64,000 nt of DNA from Microbispora rosea (lineage in GTDB: Bacteria > Actinomycetota > Actinomycetes > Streptosporangiales > Streptosporangiaceae), in assembly GCF_900156315.1 (NCBI RefSeq), contig NZ_FTNI01000037.1, positions 26,061 through 90,060 on the forward strand, read 5' to 3'. The notes under the pieces were generated by a model that ran no database searches, was not told where the DNA came from, and was given only the letters and a program-made list of their open reading frames with translations. The position numbers and the translations under genes are program-made. Positions 41,785 to 50,524 of this stretch are shown one piece after another. Position 1 is the first letter of the stretch. The number at the start of each line of letters is the position of its first letter.

Positions 41785-43062
41785 ATGGTGAGGCCGATGC
41801 CGTCTGTGTACTCGATGCAGGCGCGCTACACGACAGCGGCGACGATGCTGTTACTCCTTCTCACGGTCCTGGGCGGCGTAAGCCTGGACCTGGCAATCCG
41901 ATACAGGATGGAGGGCCAGGTGTTCTTCGAGGCCGAGCAGGTCGTTGCCCAGTGGAGCGCGCAGGTGCGCGGTGGCGCACTGCCGCGCTCCGGGTCCGCC
42001 TCCGGCACCATCGACCTGGTCCAGTTGGTGGACGCCCAGGGCAGGATCCTGGTTGCCAGCCCGGCCGCGGCGGGGCGGCCGCGGCTGAGCAGGCTCCGGC
42101 CCCCGGCCGACGACCGGCTCCAACGGCGCGTCGAGTGCCCCCCGGGCGAGCGGTGCCTCCTGCTCATGGCCAACCGGGTGTCCCCGGCCCCCGACGCCCC
42201 CGTCGTCTACGCCGGAACGGTCGAGCCGCCCCTCTGCGCGACGCACCGCCTCGAATACCTCGTCGGGGGGGCCGGGCTCCTCCTCGTCCTGTCGGGCGCC
42301 CGCCTGATGTGGTGGATCATCGGCCGGGCGCTGGGCCCGGCCGAGCAGCAGTGCCGGCTCGCCTCCGTCACCTCCCACGAGCTCAGGACACCGATCGCCG
42401 GGCTGCGGGTGCAACTGGAGGAGGCGCTGCTCAACCCCGATCACGTCGACCCCCGCGACACCATCCGGGGGGCGCTGTCGGCCACCGGCCGCCTGGAGGC
42501 GATCGTTCATGACCTGCTGACGATGACCAGACTACGCGGCGGTCAGTCGTCGCCGCACGAGCCGATCGATCTCACGGCGCTGGTCACCGAAGAGGTGGAC
42601 GCTCACGTCGGCGGCACGCCGGTGAAGGTCTGCACGACCGGGGAGGTGTGGGTGCACGGCTCGCGGATCCAGCTGATCCGGCTGGTGGGCAACCTGCTGA
42701 GCAACGCGCGGCGGCACGCCGCGACCGGCGTCACGGTCTGCGTCGGATCCGATGACGGCCGGGCGGTCGTCGCGGTGACCGACGACGGGAACGGCATCGC
42801 GCCCGCCGACCGTGAACGGGTCTTCGAGCGGTTCACCCGCCTCGACGAGGGGCTGCGCCGGGACGCCGGCGGCACCGGGCTGGGGCTTGCGATCTCGCGC
42901 GACATCGCCCGCGCCCACCGGGGCACACTGCAGATCGAGGACTCGCCCCGCGGGGCACGGTTCGTCCTCCGGCTGCCGCTCCTCGACCGGAACGCGATCG
43001 GCGGGCGGCGTCTCGTCCGCCCCAGTCGGACGATCTCAGGCCGGACCGCCGACGACCTGTGA
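41785..43062 (+). CDS. orphan sensor histidine kinase
   Basis: About 425 residues. TM1 at about 18-38, an extracytoplasmic domain of about 130 residues with two Cys (ECPPGERC), TM2 about 175-198. There is little or no HAMP before the H-box ASVTSHELRTPIAG (His about 209). ATPase boxes: NLLSNARRHA, DDGNGIAP, ERFTRLDEG, GGTGLGLAI. No response regulator gene is next to it. Start uncertain: ATG 41785, GTG 41788 or ATG 41797 around an AGGAG at 41779-41783. Confidence 0.9.
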   Translation: MVRPMPSVYSMQARYTTAATMLLLLLTVLGGVSLDLAIRYRMEGQVFFEAEQVVAQWSAQVRGGALPRSGSASGTIDLVQLVDAQGRILVASPAAAGRPRLSRLRPPADDRLQRRVECPPGERCLLLMANRVSPAPDAPVVYAGTVEPPLCATHRLEYLVGGAGLLLVLSGARLMWWIIGRALGPAEQQCRLASVTSHELRTPIAGLRVQLEEALLNPDHVDPRDTIRGALSATGRLEAIVHDLLTMTRLRGGQSSPHEPIDLTALVTEEVDAHVGGTPVKVCTTGEVWVHGSRIQLIRLVGNLLSNARRHAATGVTVCVGSDDGRAVVAVTDDGNGIAPADRERVFERFTRLDEGLRRDAGGTGLGLAISRDIARAHRGTLQIEDSPRGARFVLRLPLLDRNAIGGRRLVRPSRTISGRTADDL

Positions 43063-43190
43063 CCGGCGGCGGGCGGCGCCACTCCGCCCTTGCATCACGC
43101 CGCTCACCAGGCCGTCCGTGGTCTCGGCCGGGCGCGGCGCTCCCCCGGGAGACGCCGCCGGGAAAAATCTTGAAGAAAATCCGGGAGGCG

Positions 43191-43217
43191 TGTCGATCCG
43201 GGGGCGTCCCGTTCGAG
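43191..43217 (+). promoter_or_regulatory. ECF42-type promoter of third cassette
   Basis: TGTCGA (43191-43196), 17-nt spacer starting TCCGGGGGCG, then CGAG (43214-43217). A TTGAAGAAAATCCGG block lies directly upstream, as before the promoter at 10336. It precedes the DUF998 gene by 53 bases. Confidence 0.62.
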
Positions 43218-43270
43218 GAGTGGGTGAAGGGCCGGTGAGGGACCGGCCCCGCCGGAGAGGGAGAACCCCG

Positions 43271-43957
43271 ATGACCACCGCCCACACCGCCACCGCCCAC
43301 ACCGGCACCGATGCCGCCCGCGCCTGCGACCGTGAGACCAGCATCACCCGCAGCCTGCTCGGGTACGGCGTGATCGCCGGCCCCGTCTACGTCGTGGTGT
43401 CGCTGACCGAGGCCCTGACCCGGGACGGATTCGACCTGACCCGGCACGCCTGGAGCCTGCTGGCCAACGGCGACCTCGGCTGGATCCACATCGTGAACTT
43501 CGTGCTGGCCGGGGCGATGACCATGACCTTCGCCGCGGGCCTGCGCCGCGCTCACGGCGGTGGCTGGGCCCCCCGCCTGCTGGCCGTGTACGGGCTGAGC
43601 CTGCTGGCGGCCGGAGCCTTCCGCGCCGACCCGGCCGGCGGCTTTCCCCGCGGCGTGCCGGCGGGCGAGGTGAGCTGGCACGGCATCGCGCACCTGGCCT
43701 CCGGCGGCATCGGATTCGCCTGCCTGGTCGCGGCCTGCTTCGTCCTCGCCCGCCGCTTCGCCCGCCGCGGGCGAGCGGCCTGGGCGTGGGGGTCGCGGGC
43801 GACCGGCGCGCTGTTCGCGGCCGGGTTCCTGGCCGTGGCCTCGGGGGCGGGCTCGGCGGCGGGCGCGGCCTGGGCCAACCTCGCCTTCACCGGCGCCGTC
43901 GTGCTCGGCTGGGCCTGGATCAGCGCCGTGGCCGTGCACGCTTACCGGAACGCCTGA
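43271..43957 (+). CDS. DUF998 membrane protein
   Basis: 228 residues with six hydrophobic segments after a 30-residue soluble start. LLGYGVIAGPVYVVVSLTEALTRDGFDLTRHAWSLLANG is the DUF998 opening with conserved polar residues. GAGAGGGAGA precedes the ATG. Together with the DGPF and sigma genes that follow on the same strand it forms the third ECF42 cassette; function unknown. Confidence 0.9.
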   Translation: MTTAHTATAHTGTDAARACDRETSITRSLLGYGVIAGPVYVVVSLTEALTRDGFDLTRHAWSLLANGDLGWIHIVNFVLAGAMTMTFAAGLRRAHGGGWAPRLLAVYGLSLLAAGAFRADPAGGFPRGVPAGEVSWHGIAHLASGGIGFACLVAACFVLARRFARRGRAAWAWGSRATGALFAAGFLAVASGAGSAAGAAWANLAFTGAVVLGWAWISAVAVHAYRNA

Positions 43958-44005
43958 CCTGTCCCGCGTTCACCTGATAGATCATTGTCCGGAAGGAGAC
44001 ACACG

Positions 44006-44377
44006 ATGCGTTACCTGGTTCTGCTCAGGGCCACCCAGCCCGGCACCCCGCCGCCCGCCGACCTCATGGAGGCCATCGCCAAGCTCGGTCAGGAGGCGAC
44101 CGTCGCCGGGGCGCTGCTCGACACCGCCGGGCTGGCCCCCAGCGCGTCCGCGGCGCGGGTGCGCGTCGCCGAGAGCGGGCTCAGCGTGACCGACGGCCCG
44201 TTCACCGAGTCCAAGGAACTGATCAGCTACGCCCTGTACGACGTGCGGTCGAAGGAGGAGGCGGTCGAGTGGGCCGCGCGCTTCATGCGCCTGCACCGCG
44301 ACCTGTGGGAGGGCTGGGAGGGCGACGCCGAGGTGGTCAAGGTGCTCGGCCCCGAGGACTTCGCCCCGCCGGCCTGA
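44006..44377 (+). CDS. DGPF/YCII-domain protein (third)
   Basis: 123 residues from ATG 44006 with AAGGAGA upstream. It carries VTDGPFTESKELISYALYDV. It is followed after 109 bp by the sigma gene; this gap contains imperfect CCACCCCTGATCC direct repeats and no separate promoter that I can identify. Confidence 0.92.
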   Translation: MRYLVLLRATQPGTPPPADLMEAIAKLGQEATVAGALLDTAGLAPSASAARVRVAESGLSVTDGPFTESKELISYALYDVRSKEEAVEWAARFMRLHRDLWEGWEGDAEVVKVLGPEDFAPPA

Positions 44378-44486
44378 GCCACCCCTGATCCCAGCCACCC
44401 CGATCCCACCCCTGATCCGAGCATCTCCGGCCGGGGTTCCTGCTGTCCGAACCCCTGCCGTTTGAGCCCCTGTGAGCTGACCCCGG

Positions 44487-45749
44487 ATGACCGGCACCGA
44501 CGCGCTGCTCGCGGCGCACCGCGCGATCGAGGCGGTCTGGCGGATCGAGTCCGCCAGGCTCGTCGCGGGGCTGGCGCGCCTCGTCGACGGCGTCGGCCTG
44601 GCCGAGGAACTCGCGCAGGACGCGCTGCTCATCGCGCTGGAGCAGTGGCCTGAGGCGGGCGTGCCGGACAACCCGGGCGCCTGGCTCATGGCCACCGCCA
44701 AGCACCGCGCGATCGACCACCTGCGGCGGCGCAGCCGCTACGAGCGCAAGCTCCAGGAGCTCGGCCGCGACATCGGGAGCAGGCCGCAGCCGGACCCGGA
44801 CGCCGACATGGACGACCACATCCGCGACGACATGCTGCGGCTCGTCTTCACCGCCTGCCATCCGACGCTGACCACCGAGGCGCGCGTCGCGCTCACGCTC
44901 CGCCTGCTCGGCGGCCTGACCACCGGGGAGATCGCCCGGGCGTTCCTGGCCACCGAGCCGGCGGTGGCCCAGCGGATCGTCCGCGCCAAGCGCACCCTGG
45001 CCGCCAAAGGGGTCAGGTTCGCGATGCCGGCCCCCGGCGACCTGGCGGAACGCCTGGCGTCGGTGCTGGAAGTCGTCTATCTGATCTTCAACGAGGGTTA
45101 TTCGGCCACGGCGGGGGACGACTGGACCCGTCCCGATCTCTGCCACGAGGCGCTTCGCCTGGGCCGTCTCCTGGCGGGCCTGCTCCCCGGCGAACCGGAG
45201 GTGCACGGCCTGGCCGCGCTGATGGAGTTGCAGGCCTCCCGCCTGCGCGCCCGCATCGGACCGGACGGCGCGCCGGTCCTGCTCCCCGACCAGGACCGGC
45301 GTCTGTGGGACCGGCTCCTGATCCGCCGGGGGCTGGAGGCGCTGGAGCGGGCCGAGTCGCTCGGCGGGGCCTTCGGGCCGTACGCGCTGCAGGCGGCCAT
45401 CGCCGCCTGCCACGCCCGGGCCACCCGCCCCGAGGACACCGACTGGGAGCGCGTCGCCGCGCTCTATCGGGTGCTCGCCCACGTCTCGCCCTCCCCCGTG
45501 GTCGAGCTCAACCGCGCCGTCGCGGTCGCGATGGCCGGCGACCCCGCACGCGGGCTGGACATCGCCGACGCCGTCGGCGACGACAAGGCCCTGCGCGGCT
45601 ACCCCCAGCTGCCCGCCGTACGTGGGGACCTGCTGGCCCGGCTGGGCCGCGCGGACGAGGCGCGGCGGGAGTTCGAACGGGCGGCGGCCCTGACCGGCAA
45701 CGAGCGGGAGCGTGCCCTGTTCCTGGCCCGTGCCGCCGAGTGCGCATAG
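44487..45749 (+). CDS. ECF42-type sigma factor (third of three)
   Basis: 420 residues: sigma-2 (VGLAEELAQDALLIALEQWP), sigma-4 (ALTLRLLGGLTTGEIARAFLATEPAVAQRI), and the ECF42 extension (YLIFNEGYSATAG; YRVLAHVSPSPVVELNRAVAVAM). Unlike the other two it is separated from its DGPF gene by a 109-bp gap. It belongs to a different subgroup from the first two by local sequence (VFTACHPTL instead of FTCCHPAL). Confidence 0.93.
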   Translation: MTGTDALLAAHRAIEAVWRIESARLVAGLARLVDGVGLAEELAQDALLIALEQWPEAGVPDNPGAWLMATAKHRAIDHLRRRSRYERKLQELGRDIGSRPQPDPDADMDDHIRDDMLRLVFTACHPTLTTEARVALTLRLLGGLTTGEIARAFLATEPAVAQRIVRAKRTLAAKGVRFAMPAPGDLAERLASVLEVVYLIFNEGYSATAGDDWTRPDLCHEALRLGRLLAGLLPGEPEVHGLAALMELQASRLRARIGPDGAPVLLPDQDRRLWDRLLIRRGLEALERAESLGGAFGPYALQAAIAACHARATRPEDTDWERVAALYRVLAHVSPSPVVELNRAVAVAMAGDPARGLDIADAVGDDKALRGYPQLPAVRGDLLARLGRADEARREFERAAALTGNERERALFLARAAECA

Positions 45750-45808
45750 CCGCCGACTGCCGATAGCCGACCCCCTGACCGGCGCTCCCGGGCCTCCTCC
45801 GCGACCCA

Positions 45809-45844
45809 TTGACAAAAACAGTTTTTACGTACAACATTGTTTTT
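45809..45844 (+). promoter_or_regulatory. promoter and ArsR-type operator
   Basis: TTGACA (45809-45814) is a consensus -35. AAAAACA (45814-45820) and TGTTTTT (45838-45844) form an inverted repeat centred on TACGTA (45826-45831). The AT-rich block overlaps the likely -10, fitting repression by the ArsR-type protein encoded four bases downstream of the dyad. Confidence 0.65.
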
Positions 45845-45847
45845 GCG

Positions 45848-46417
45848 ATGAGAGACGTCCTGTACCTGGAACAGATCGAGCAGGCCGAGGCACTGCTCAA
45901 GCCGCAGCGCATCGAGGTGCTGCGGCAACTGGCCGAGCCGCGCACGTGCACGGAGGTGGCCGCGGTGCTCGACCAGACGCCGCAGCGCGTCTACTACCAC
46001 GTCAAACGACTGGTGGAGGCGGGCCTGGTCGAGCAGGTGTCCGAGCGGCGGGTGCGCGGCATCAGCGAAGGCATCTACCAGGCGAGCGCCCGCTCCTACT
46101 GGCTGTCGCCGGGCCTGGTGGGCCGCATCGGCGGGCTGCACCGGCGTCAGGACGAGCTCAGCCTCGGCTACCTGCTCGACCTCATGGAAGAGGTGCAGGC
46201 GGACATCGCCGCCCTCGACCGGACCGCGCCGGAGCTGCCGTCCGTCGGCGTGTCCGGCGAGGTGCGGGTGCCACCGGAACGACGCCAGCAGTTCATGGCC
46301 GACCTGCGCACCGCGCTGCAGGACCTGTTCACCCGCTACGGCGGCGCGGAAGGCGACGCCTTCAAACTCGCCGTGGCCTGCTATCCCCACTATCCCCAGG
46401 GAGACGACCGTGAGTGA
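45848..46417 (+). CDS. ArsR-like winged-helix regulator
   Basis: 189 residues. HTH about 17-70 (LLKPQRIEVLRQLAEPRTCTEVAAVLDQTPQRVYYHVKRLVEAGLV), then a helical partner domain (RRQDELSLGYLLDLMEEVQADIAAL). ATG 45848 is very close to the promoter, so the leader is short. It overlaps the SRPBCC gene by 8 bases; such regulator/SRPBCC pairs are common in actinomycetes. Confidence 0.92.
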   Translation: MRDVLYLEQIEQAEALLKPQRIEVLRQLAEPRTCTEVAAVLDQTPQRVYYHVKRLVEAGLVEQVSERRVRGISEGIYQASARSYWLSPGLVGRIGGLHRRQDELSLGYLLDLMEEVQADIAALDRTAPELPSVGVSGEVRVPPERRQQFMADLRTALQDLFTRYGGAEGDAFKLAVACYPHYPQGDDRE

Positions 46418-47261
46418 ACCGATGATCGTCCGCGTCCGCCTCGCCGCCCCGGTGAAGGAGGTGCGCCACGCGCTGACCGACCCCGCCGCGATGCGGGTGT
46501 GGCTGGCCGAGCACGCCGAGTCAGACCTGCCCGACCGCTACGCGTTCTGGGGCCACCGCACCCCCGAGGGCGACGCCCCCCATCAGCGCCCGCTGCACGC
46601 CGACGACCACACGCTGCGCTTCGCCTGGCTGCTGGACGGCGTGGAGACGACCACCGAGATCACGCTGGAGGAGGAGACCCAGGACACGACCGTCCTGACC
46701 CTGTCGCAGAGCCACTTCGACTTCCAGGACGTCATCACCGGGGCGAGCATCCGGGGCGTGCTGCAGAGCTTCTGGTCGCTGGCGCTGTCCAACCTGGCCG
46801 ACTACGTCGAGGGGCGTGAGATCGGGCCGCAGCCCGACTTCACCTCGGCCGACTTCCGCGGCGAGACGGTCGTCGACGCGCCAGTCGAGCAGGTGTTCGA
46901 CTCCCTGGTCGACTCGGACAAGGCGAGCGACTGGTTCGGATACCCCATCGGCATCGAGCCGCACGTCGGCGGGCGCTTCGCTATGGGCGGCCTGGACGCC
47001 GACCCGCACCCCGCGAAGATCATCGACCTGGTGCCCGGCAGGACCATGTCGGCCGACTGGGGACCGGGGGGCGTCGTCACCTGGGAGCTGGAGGACAGCG
47101 GCGGCAAGACCCGCCTGACGTTCGTCCAGAGCGGCTTCGACACCGCCAACCCGCCGTACGCCGCCTGGACCGGATGGCTCAGCGGCCTGGCCGCGCTGCG
47201 CCGCTACCATGAGAAGCCCGGCAGCCACCAGATCTGGCTCCCCGCCGAGCCGGCGGCCTGA
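46410..47261 (+). CDS. tandem SRPBCC (AHSA1-like) protein
   Basis: 283 residues with two START-like folds: about 5-135 (MIVRVRLAAPVKEVRHALTDPAAMRVWLAE ... LQSFWSLALSNLADYVEG) and about 145-280 (ETVVDAPVEQVFDSLVDSDKASDWFGYPIGIEPHVGGRF ... TRLTFVQSGF). It likely binds a hydrophobic ligand. GTG start inside the regulator stop region. Confidence 0.9.
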   Translation: MSEPMIVRVRLAAPVKEVRHALTDPAAMRVWLAEHAESDLPDRYAFWGHRTPEGDAPHQRPLHADDHTLRFAWLLDGVETTTEITLEEETQDTTVLTLSQSHFDFQDVITGASIRGVLQSFWSLALSNLADYVEGREIGPQPDFTSADFRGETVVDAPVEQVFDSLVDSDKASDWFGYPIGIEPHVGGRFAMGGLDADPHPAKIIDLVPGRTMSADWGPGGVVTWELEDSGGKTRLTFVQSGFDTANPPYAAWTGWLSGLAALRRYHEKPGSHQIWLPAEPAA

Positions 47262-47319
47262 CCCGGACCCCGCACCACCGCCCCGCCCCCCTCGCACACG
47301 AACCGGAGTGTGAACGGTT

Positions 47320-48108
47320 ATGACGGTGACCCCTGAAGTGCTCGCCTACTACGAGCAGGACAGGGAGGACGGCAGGCTCCGCACGGGACGGGGCCGGCTG
47401 GAGCTGTGGCGGACGCAGGACGTGCTGCGCCGGGCACTGCCGTCACCGCCCGCCCGGGTGCTCGACGTCGGCGGCGGCACCGGAGTGCACGCCGAATGGC
47501 TGGTCGCCGACGGCTACGAGGTCGAACTGCTGGACCCGGTCCCGCTCCACGTCGAGCGGGCCGGGGCCCTGCCGGGGTTGACCGCGCGGCTGGGCGACGC
47601 CCGCGACCTGCCCCTGCCGGACGCGAGCGCCGACGCGGTCCTGCTGCTGGGCCCGCTTTACCACCTGACCGACCGCGCCGACCGGGTGGCCGCCCTGGCC
47701 GAGGCGCGCCGCGTGGTGCGCCCCGGAGGGCTGGTGGCCGCCGCCACCATCAACCGCTACGCCGCGGTGCACGACATGGTCTACCTGGGCGTCTACGAGC
47801 AGGAGCCGCACCGCCTGGCCGCGCGCCAGGCCATGGAGAACGGCCGCCTGCTGGGTCCCGGGCAGGGTTTCCCGGCCTACCTGCACGAGCCCGAGGAGGT
47901 GCCCGGGGAGTTCGCCGACGCCGGGCTTCCCGGCGCCGAGCGCTACGGTCTGGAGGGCGCCTTCTGGCTGTACGGCGACGTGGACGACTGGCTCGACGAC
48001 CCCGAACGCCGCAGGCACATGCTCGACGCCCAGCGCACGCTGGAACGCGTGCCGTCGCTGCTCGGGGTCAGCGGGCACATGCTCACCCTCGCCCGCCGTC
48101 CCGCGTAG
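47320..48108 (+). CDS. class I SAM-dependent methyltransferase
   Basis: 262 residues. Motif I VLDVGGGTGVHAEWL, motif II region YEVELLDPVPLH, motif IV AVLLLGPLYHLTDRADR, and an EARRVVRPGGLVAAATINR post-motif. Substrate unknown. Its last 26 bases overlap the convergent XRE-cupin gene. Confidence 0.92.
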   Translation: MTVTPEVLAYYEQDREDGRLRTGRGRLELWRTQDVLRRALPSPPARVLDVGGGTGVHAEWLVADGYEVELLDPVPLHVERAGALPGLTARLGDARDLPLPDASADAVLLLGPLYHLTDRADRVAALAEARRVVRPGGLVAAATINRYAAVHDMVYLGVYEQEPHRLAARQAMENGRLLGPGQGFPAYLHEPEEVPGEFADAGLPGAERYGLEGAFWLYGDVDDWLDDPERRRHMLDAQRTLERVPSLLGVSGHMLTLARRPA

Positions 48109-48697
48109 GCTCCCCCTTCGCCTTCGGGCGGGCGCGCAGATGGGCGCGCTCGCCCTGGCTGCCGAACAGGCTGAGGAACTCGACCGCGTTGTCGTCGGCG
48201 GCGCCGAACCAGTGCGGCAGCCGGGTGTCGAACTCGGCCGCCTCACCCGGTGACAGCACCAGATCCTGCTCGCCGAGGACGATCCGCAGCCGCCCGTTCA
48301 GCACGTAGAGCCACTCGTAACCCTCGTGGGTCTTCGGCTCCGGCTGCCTCCTGGCGCTGCCCGCCGCGATCACCAGCTTGTACGCCTGGATGCCCCCGGC
48401 CCGGCGGGTCAGCGGCAGCATCGTCATGCCGTAGCGGACGACCGGCCGCAGGTGGATGCGCGGATCCCCCGTCGGCGGGGCGTCCACGAGCTCGTCCAGC
48501 GTGACCCCGTGCGCCTTGGCCAGGGGCAGCAGCAGTTCGAGAGTCGGCCTCCGCGCGCCCGACTCCAGCCTCGACAGCGTGCTCACCGAGATACCGGTAG
48601 CCGCCGACAGATCGGCGAGCGTCGTCTCGCGCTGCCTGCGCAGGGCGCGCAGCCTGGGCCCGACCGAGACGAGTGCGTGCTCGAGGTCGTCGTCCAC
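48083..48697 (-). CDS. XRE family regulator with cupin domain
   Basis: 204 residues. HTH about 12-65 (LRALRRQRETTLADLSAATGISVSTLSRLESGARRPTLELL); cupin about 105-185 (HEGYEWLYVLNGRLRIVLGEQDLVLSPGEAAEFDTRLPHWFG). GTG start at 48697. Its 3' end overlaps the methyltransferase gene in antisense. It is divergent from the khtT-like gene with a perfect dyad in between. Confidence 0.93.
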   Translation of the reverse strand: MDDDLEHALVSVGPRLRALRRQRETTLADLSAATGISVSTLSRLESGARRPTLELLLPLAKAHGVTLDELVDAPPTGDPRIHLRPVVRYGMTMLPLTRRAGGIQAYKLVIAAGSARRQPEPKTHEGYEWLYVLNGRLRIVLGEQDLVLSPGEAAEFDTRLPHWFGAADDNAVEFLSLFGSQGERAHLRARPKAKGEPTRDGGRG

Positions 48698-48778
48698 GCC
48701 GTCAGCTTGCCATACCGGCAACGACACGTGCCAAGACGACCCAAAATGAGACCTCAGCCCATTGTTGGTAGGTTCCTG

Positions 48779-48796
48779 GATAAGTATTGACTTATC
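48779..48796. promoter_or_regulatory. GATAAGT-ATTG-ACTTATC dyad
   Basis: Perfect 7-bp inverted repeat with a 4-nt loop, 19 bases before the khtT-like start and overlapping a possible promoter. Placed between khtT-like and XRE-cupin genes, it may be the XRE operator or a khtT-specific control site. Confidence 0.55.
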
Positions 48797-48815
48797 GAAA
48801 CGGAGGAGCAGCGCC

Positions 48816-49298
48816 GTGGATGTCGAGCAGACGGTGTTGCCGGGGATCGGACTGCGGCACGAGTTCACCACGCGCTCGGGGCGGCGCATCGGAGTCGTCT
48901 CCCATCGCACCGGCCGTCGCGACCTGGTGATCTACGATCCCGACGATCCCGACAGGGCCTGTGAGACGGTGAAACTCAACGACGAGGAGGCGGACGCGCT
49001 CGTCGAGCTCCTCGGCGCCCCCCGCATCGTCCAGCGCCTCAACGCCCTGCACCGCGAGGTCGAAGGGCTGGTCAGCGTCCAGCTTCCGATCGCGCCGCAC
49101 TCCCCGTACGCCGGCCGGCCCATGGGCGAGGCGCAGGTGCGCACCCGCACCGGAGCCTCCATCGTGGCCGTCGCGCGCGCCGGGCACGTGTTCGCCAGCC
49201 CCGCCCCCGACTTCATCCTCTCCGGGGACGACATCGTGGTCGTGGTGGGCAGCGAGGACAGCACCGCCGCCGTCGCCGACATCTTCGCCAGCGGCTGA
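48816..49298 (+). CDS. KhtT-like regulatory subunit of K+/H+ antiporter
   Basis: 160 residues. N-terminal half (LPGIGLRHEFTTRSGRRIGVVSHRTGRRDLVIYD) is the KhtT/DUF-type cap; about 80-158 is a TrkA_C domain (IVAVARAGHVFASPAPDFILSGDDIVVVVG) that binds cyclic di-AMP in Bacillus KhtT. GTG 48816 with GGAGGAG. Nine bases separate it from the transporter gene. Confidence 0.9.
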   Translation: MDVEQTVLPGIGLRHEFTTRSGRRIGVVSHRTGRRDLVIYDPDDPDRACETVKLNDEEADALVELLGAPRIVQRLNALHREVEGLVSVQLPIAPHSPYAGRPMGEAQVRTRTGASIVAVARAGHVFASPAPDFILSGDDIVVVVGSEDSTAAVADIFASG

Positions 49299-49307
49299 GG
49301 GCAGCGC

Positions 49308-50468
49308 GTGCACAATACCGCGATACTGTTCCTGGAATTCGGCGCCGTCGTCCTCGGACTCGGCATCCTCGGAGCACTGGCGCTACGCGTCGGCATCTCC
49401 CCCATCCCGCTCTACCTCATCGCGGGCCTCGCCTTCGGCACCGGCGGCATCCTCCCGCTGGCCACCAGCGAGGAGTTCACCGCCACCGGCGCCGAATTAG
49501 GCGTCATCCTGCTGCTGCTCACCCTCGGCCTGGAATACAACGCCGACGAGCTGATGACCAGCCTCAAGGGCAACGCCCGCGCCGGACTGGTCGACCTCGT
49601 GCTCAACGCGGCGCCCGGCGCGGTCCTGGCGCTGCTCCTCGGCTGGGGACCGGTCGCCGCCGTCGCCATGGCCGGCGTCACCTACGCCACCTCCTCCGGC
49701 ATCACCGCGAAGGTCCTGTCCGACCTGGGCTGGATCGGCAACCGGGAGACCCCCGTGGTGCTGTCGCTGCTGGTGTTCGAGGACCTCACGATGGCGGTCT
49801 ACCTGCCGGTCCTGACCGCCATGCTGGCGGGCCTGAGCCTGGTCGCCGGGGCGGTAACCGTGGCCATCGCGCTCGCCGCGGTGAGCGTGGTCCTGCTCGT
49901 CGCGCTGCGCTTCGGCCGCTACATCGAGGCGTTCGTCGCCAGCCCCAACTCCGAGGTCCTCGTGCTCAAGGTCGTCGGGCTGGCGCTGCTGGTGGCCGGG
50001 CTGGCCCAGCAGCTGCAGGTGTCGGCCGCGGTCGGGGCGTTCCTCGTCGGCATCGCGCTGTCGGGCGAGCTGGCCGAAGACGCCCAGGCGCTGCTCGCGC
50101 CGCTGCGCGACCTGTTCGCCGCGGTCTTCTTCGTGTTCTTCGGCCTGCAGACCGACCCCACCAAGATCCTGCCCGCCGCCGGCCTGGCCGCGGGCCTGGC
50201 CCTGGTGACGATGATCACGAAACTCATGACCGGCATCTACGCGGCCCGCCGCGCCGGCATCGCCCGCGCCGGCCGGGTCCGCGCGGGCATCGCGCTCATC
50301 CCCCGCGGCGAGTTCAACATCGTCATCGCCGGGCTGGCGGTCGCCGCCGGCGCCCACCCCGACCTGGGCGCTCTGGCCGCGGCGTACGTCCTCATCCTGG
50401 CGGCATTCGGTCCCCTGGCGGCCCGCCTGGTCCAGCCGCTCCTCGTGCGCGTGGCCAGCCGCGCCTGA
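49308..50468 (+). CDS. CPA2-type K+/H+ antiporter (KhtU-like)
   Basis: 386 residues, about 12 membrane helices (KefB-type exchanger fold): LFLEFGAVVLGLGILGALALRVGISPIPLYLIAGLAFG, GVTYATSSGITAKVLSDL, LVFEDLTMAVYLPVL (ion-site Glu-Asp) and AAVFFVFFGLQTDPTKI. No C-terminal TrkA_N domain; regulation comes from the KhtT-like subunit upstream. Confidence 0.92.
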   Translation: MHNTAILFLEFGAVVLGLGILGALALRVGISPIPLYLIAGLAFGTGGILPLATSEEFTATGAELGVILLLLTLGLEYNADELMTSLKGNARAGLVDLVLNAAPGAVLALLLGWGPVAAVAMAGVTYATSSGITAKVLSDLGWIGNRETPVVLSLLVFEDLTMAVYLPVLTAMLAGLSLVAGAVTVAIALAAVSVVLLVALRFGRYIEAFVASPNSEVLVLKVVGLALLVAGLAQQLQVSAAVGAFLVGIALSGELAEDAQALLAPLRDLFAAVFFVFFGLQTDPTKILPAAGLAAGLALVTMITKLMTGIYAARRAGIARAGRVRAGIALIPRGEFNIVIAGLAVAAGAHPDLGALAAAYVLILAAFGPLAARLVQPLLVRVASRA

Positions 50469-50486
50469 CACCCTCGCACTCCCCCA

Positions 50487-50518
50487 CCGGCCTGCCCCGC
50501 ACCGCGGCGGCAGGCCGG
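50487..50518. terminator. bidirectional hairpin terminator
   Basis: CCGGCCTGCC (50487-50496) pairs with GGCAGGCCGG (50509-50518) around a 12-nt loop. It sits between the convergent khtU-like and ctaG-like genes, 18 bases and 6 bases from their stop codons. Confidence 0.8.
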
Positions 50519-50524
50519 CGCGTT

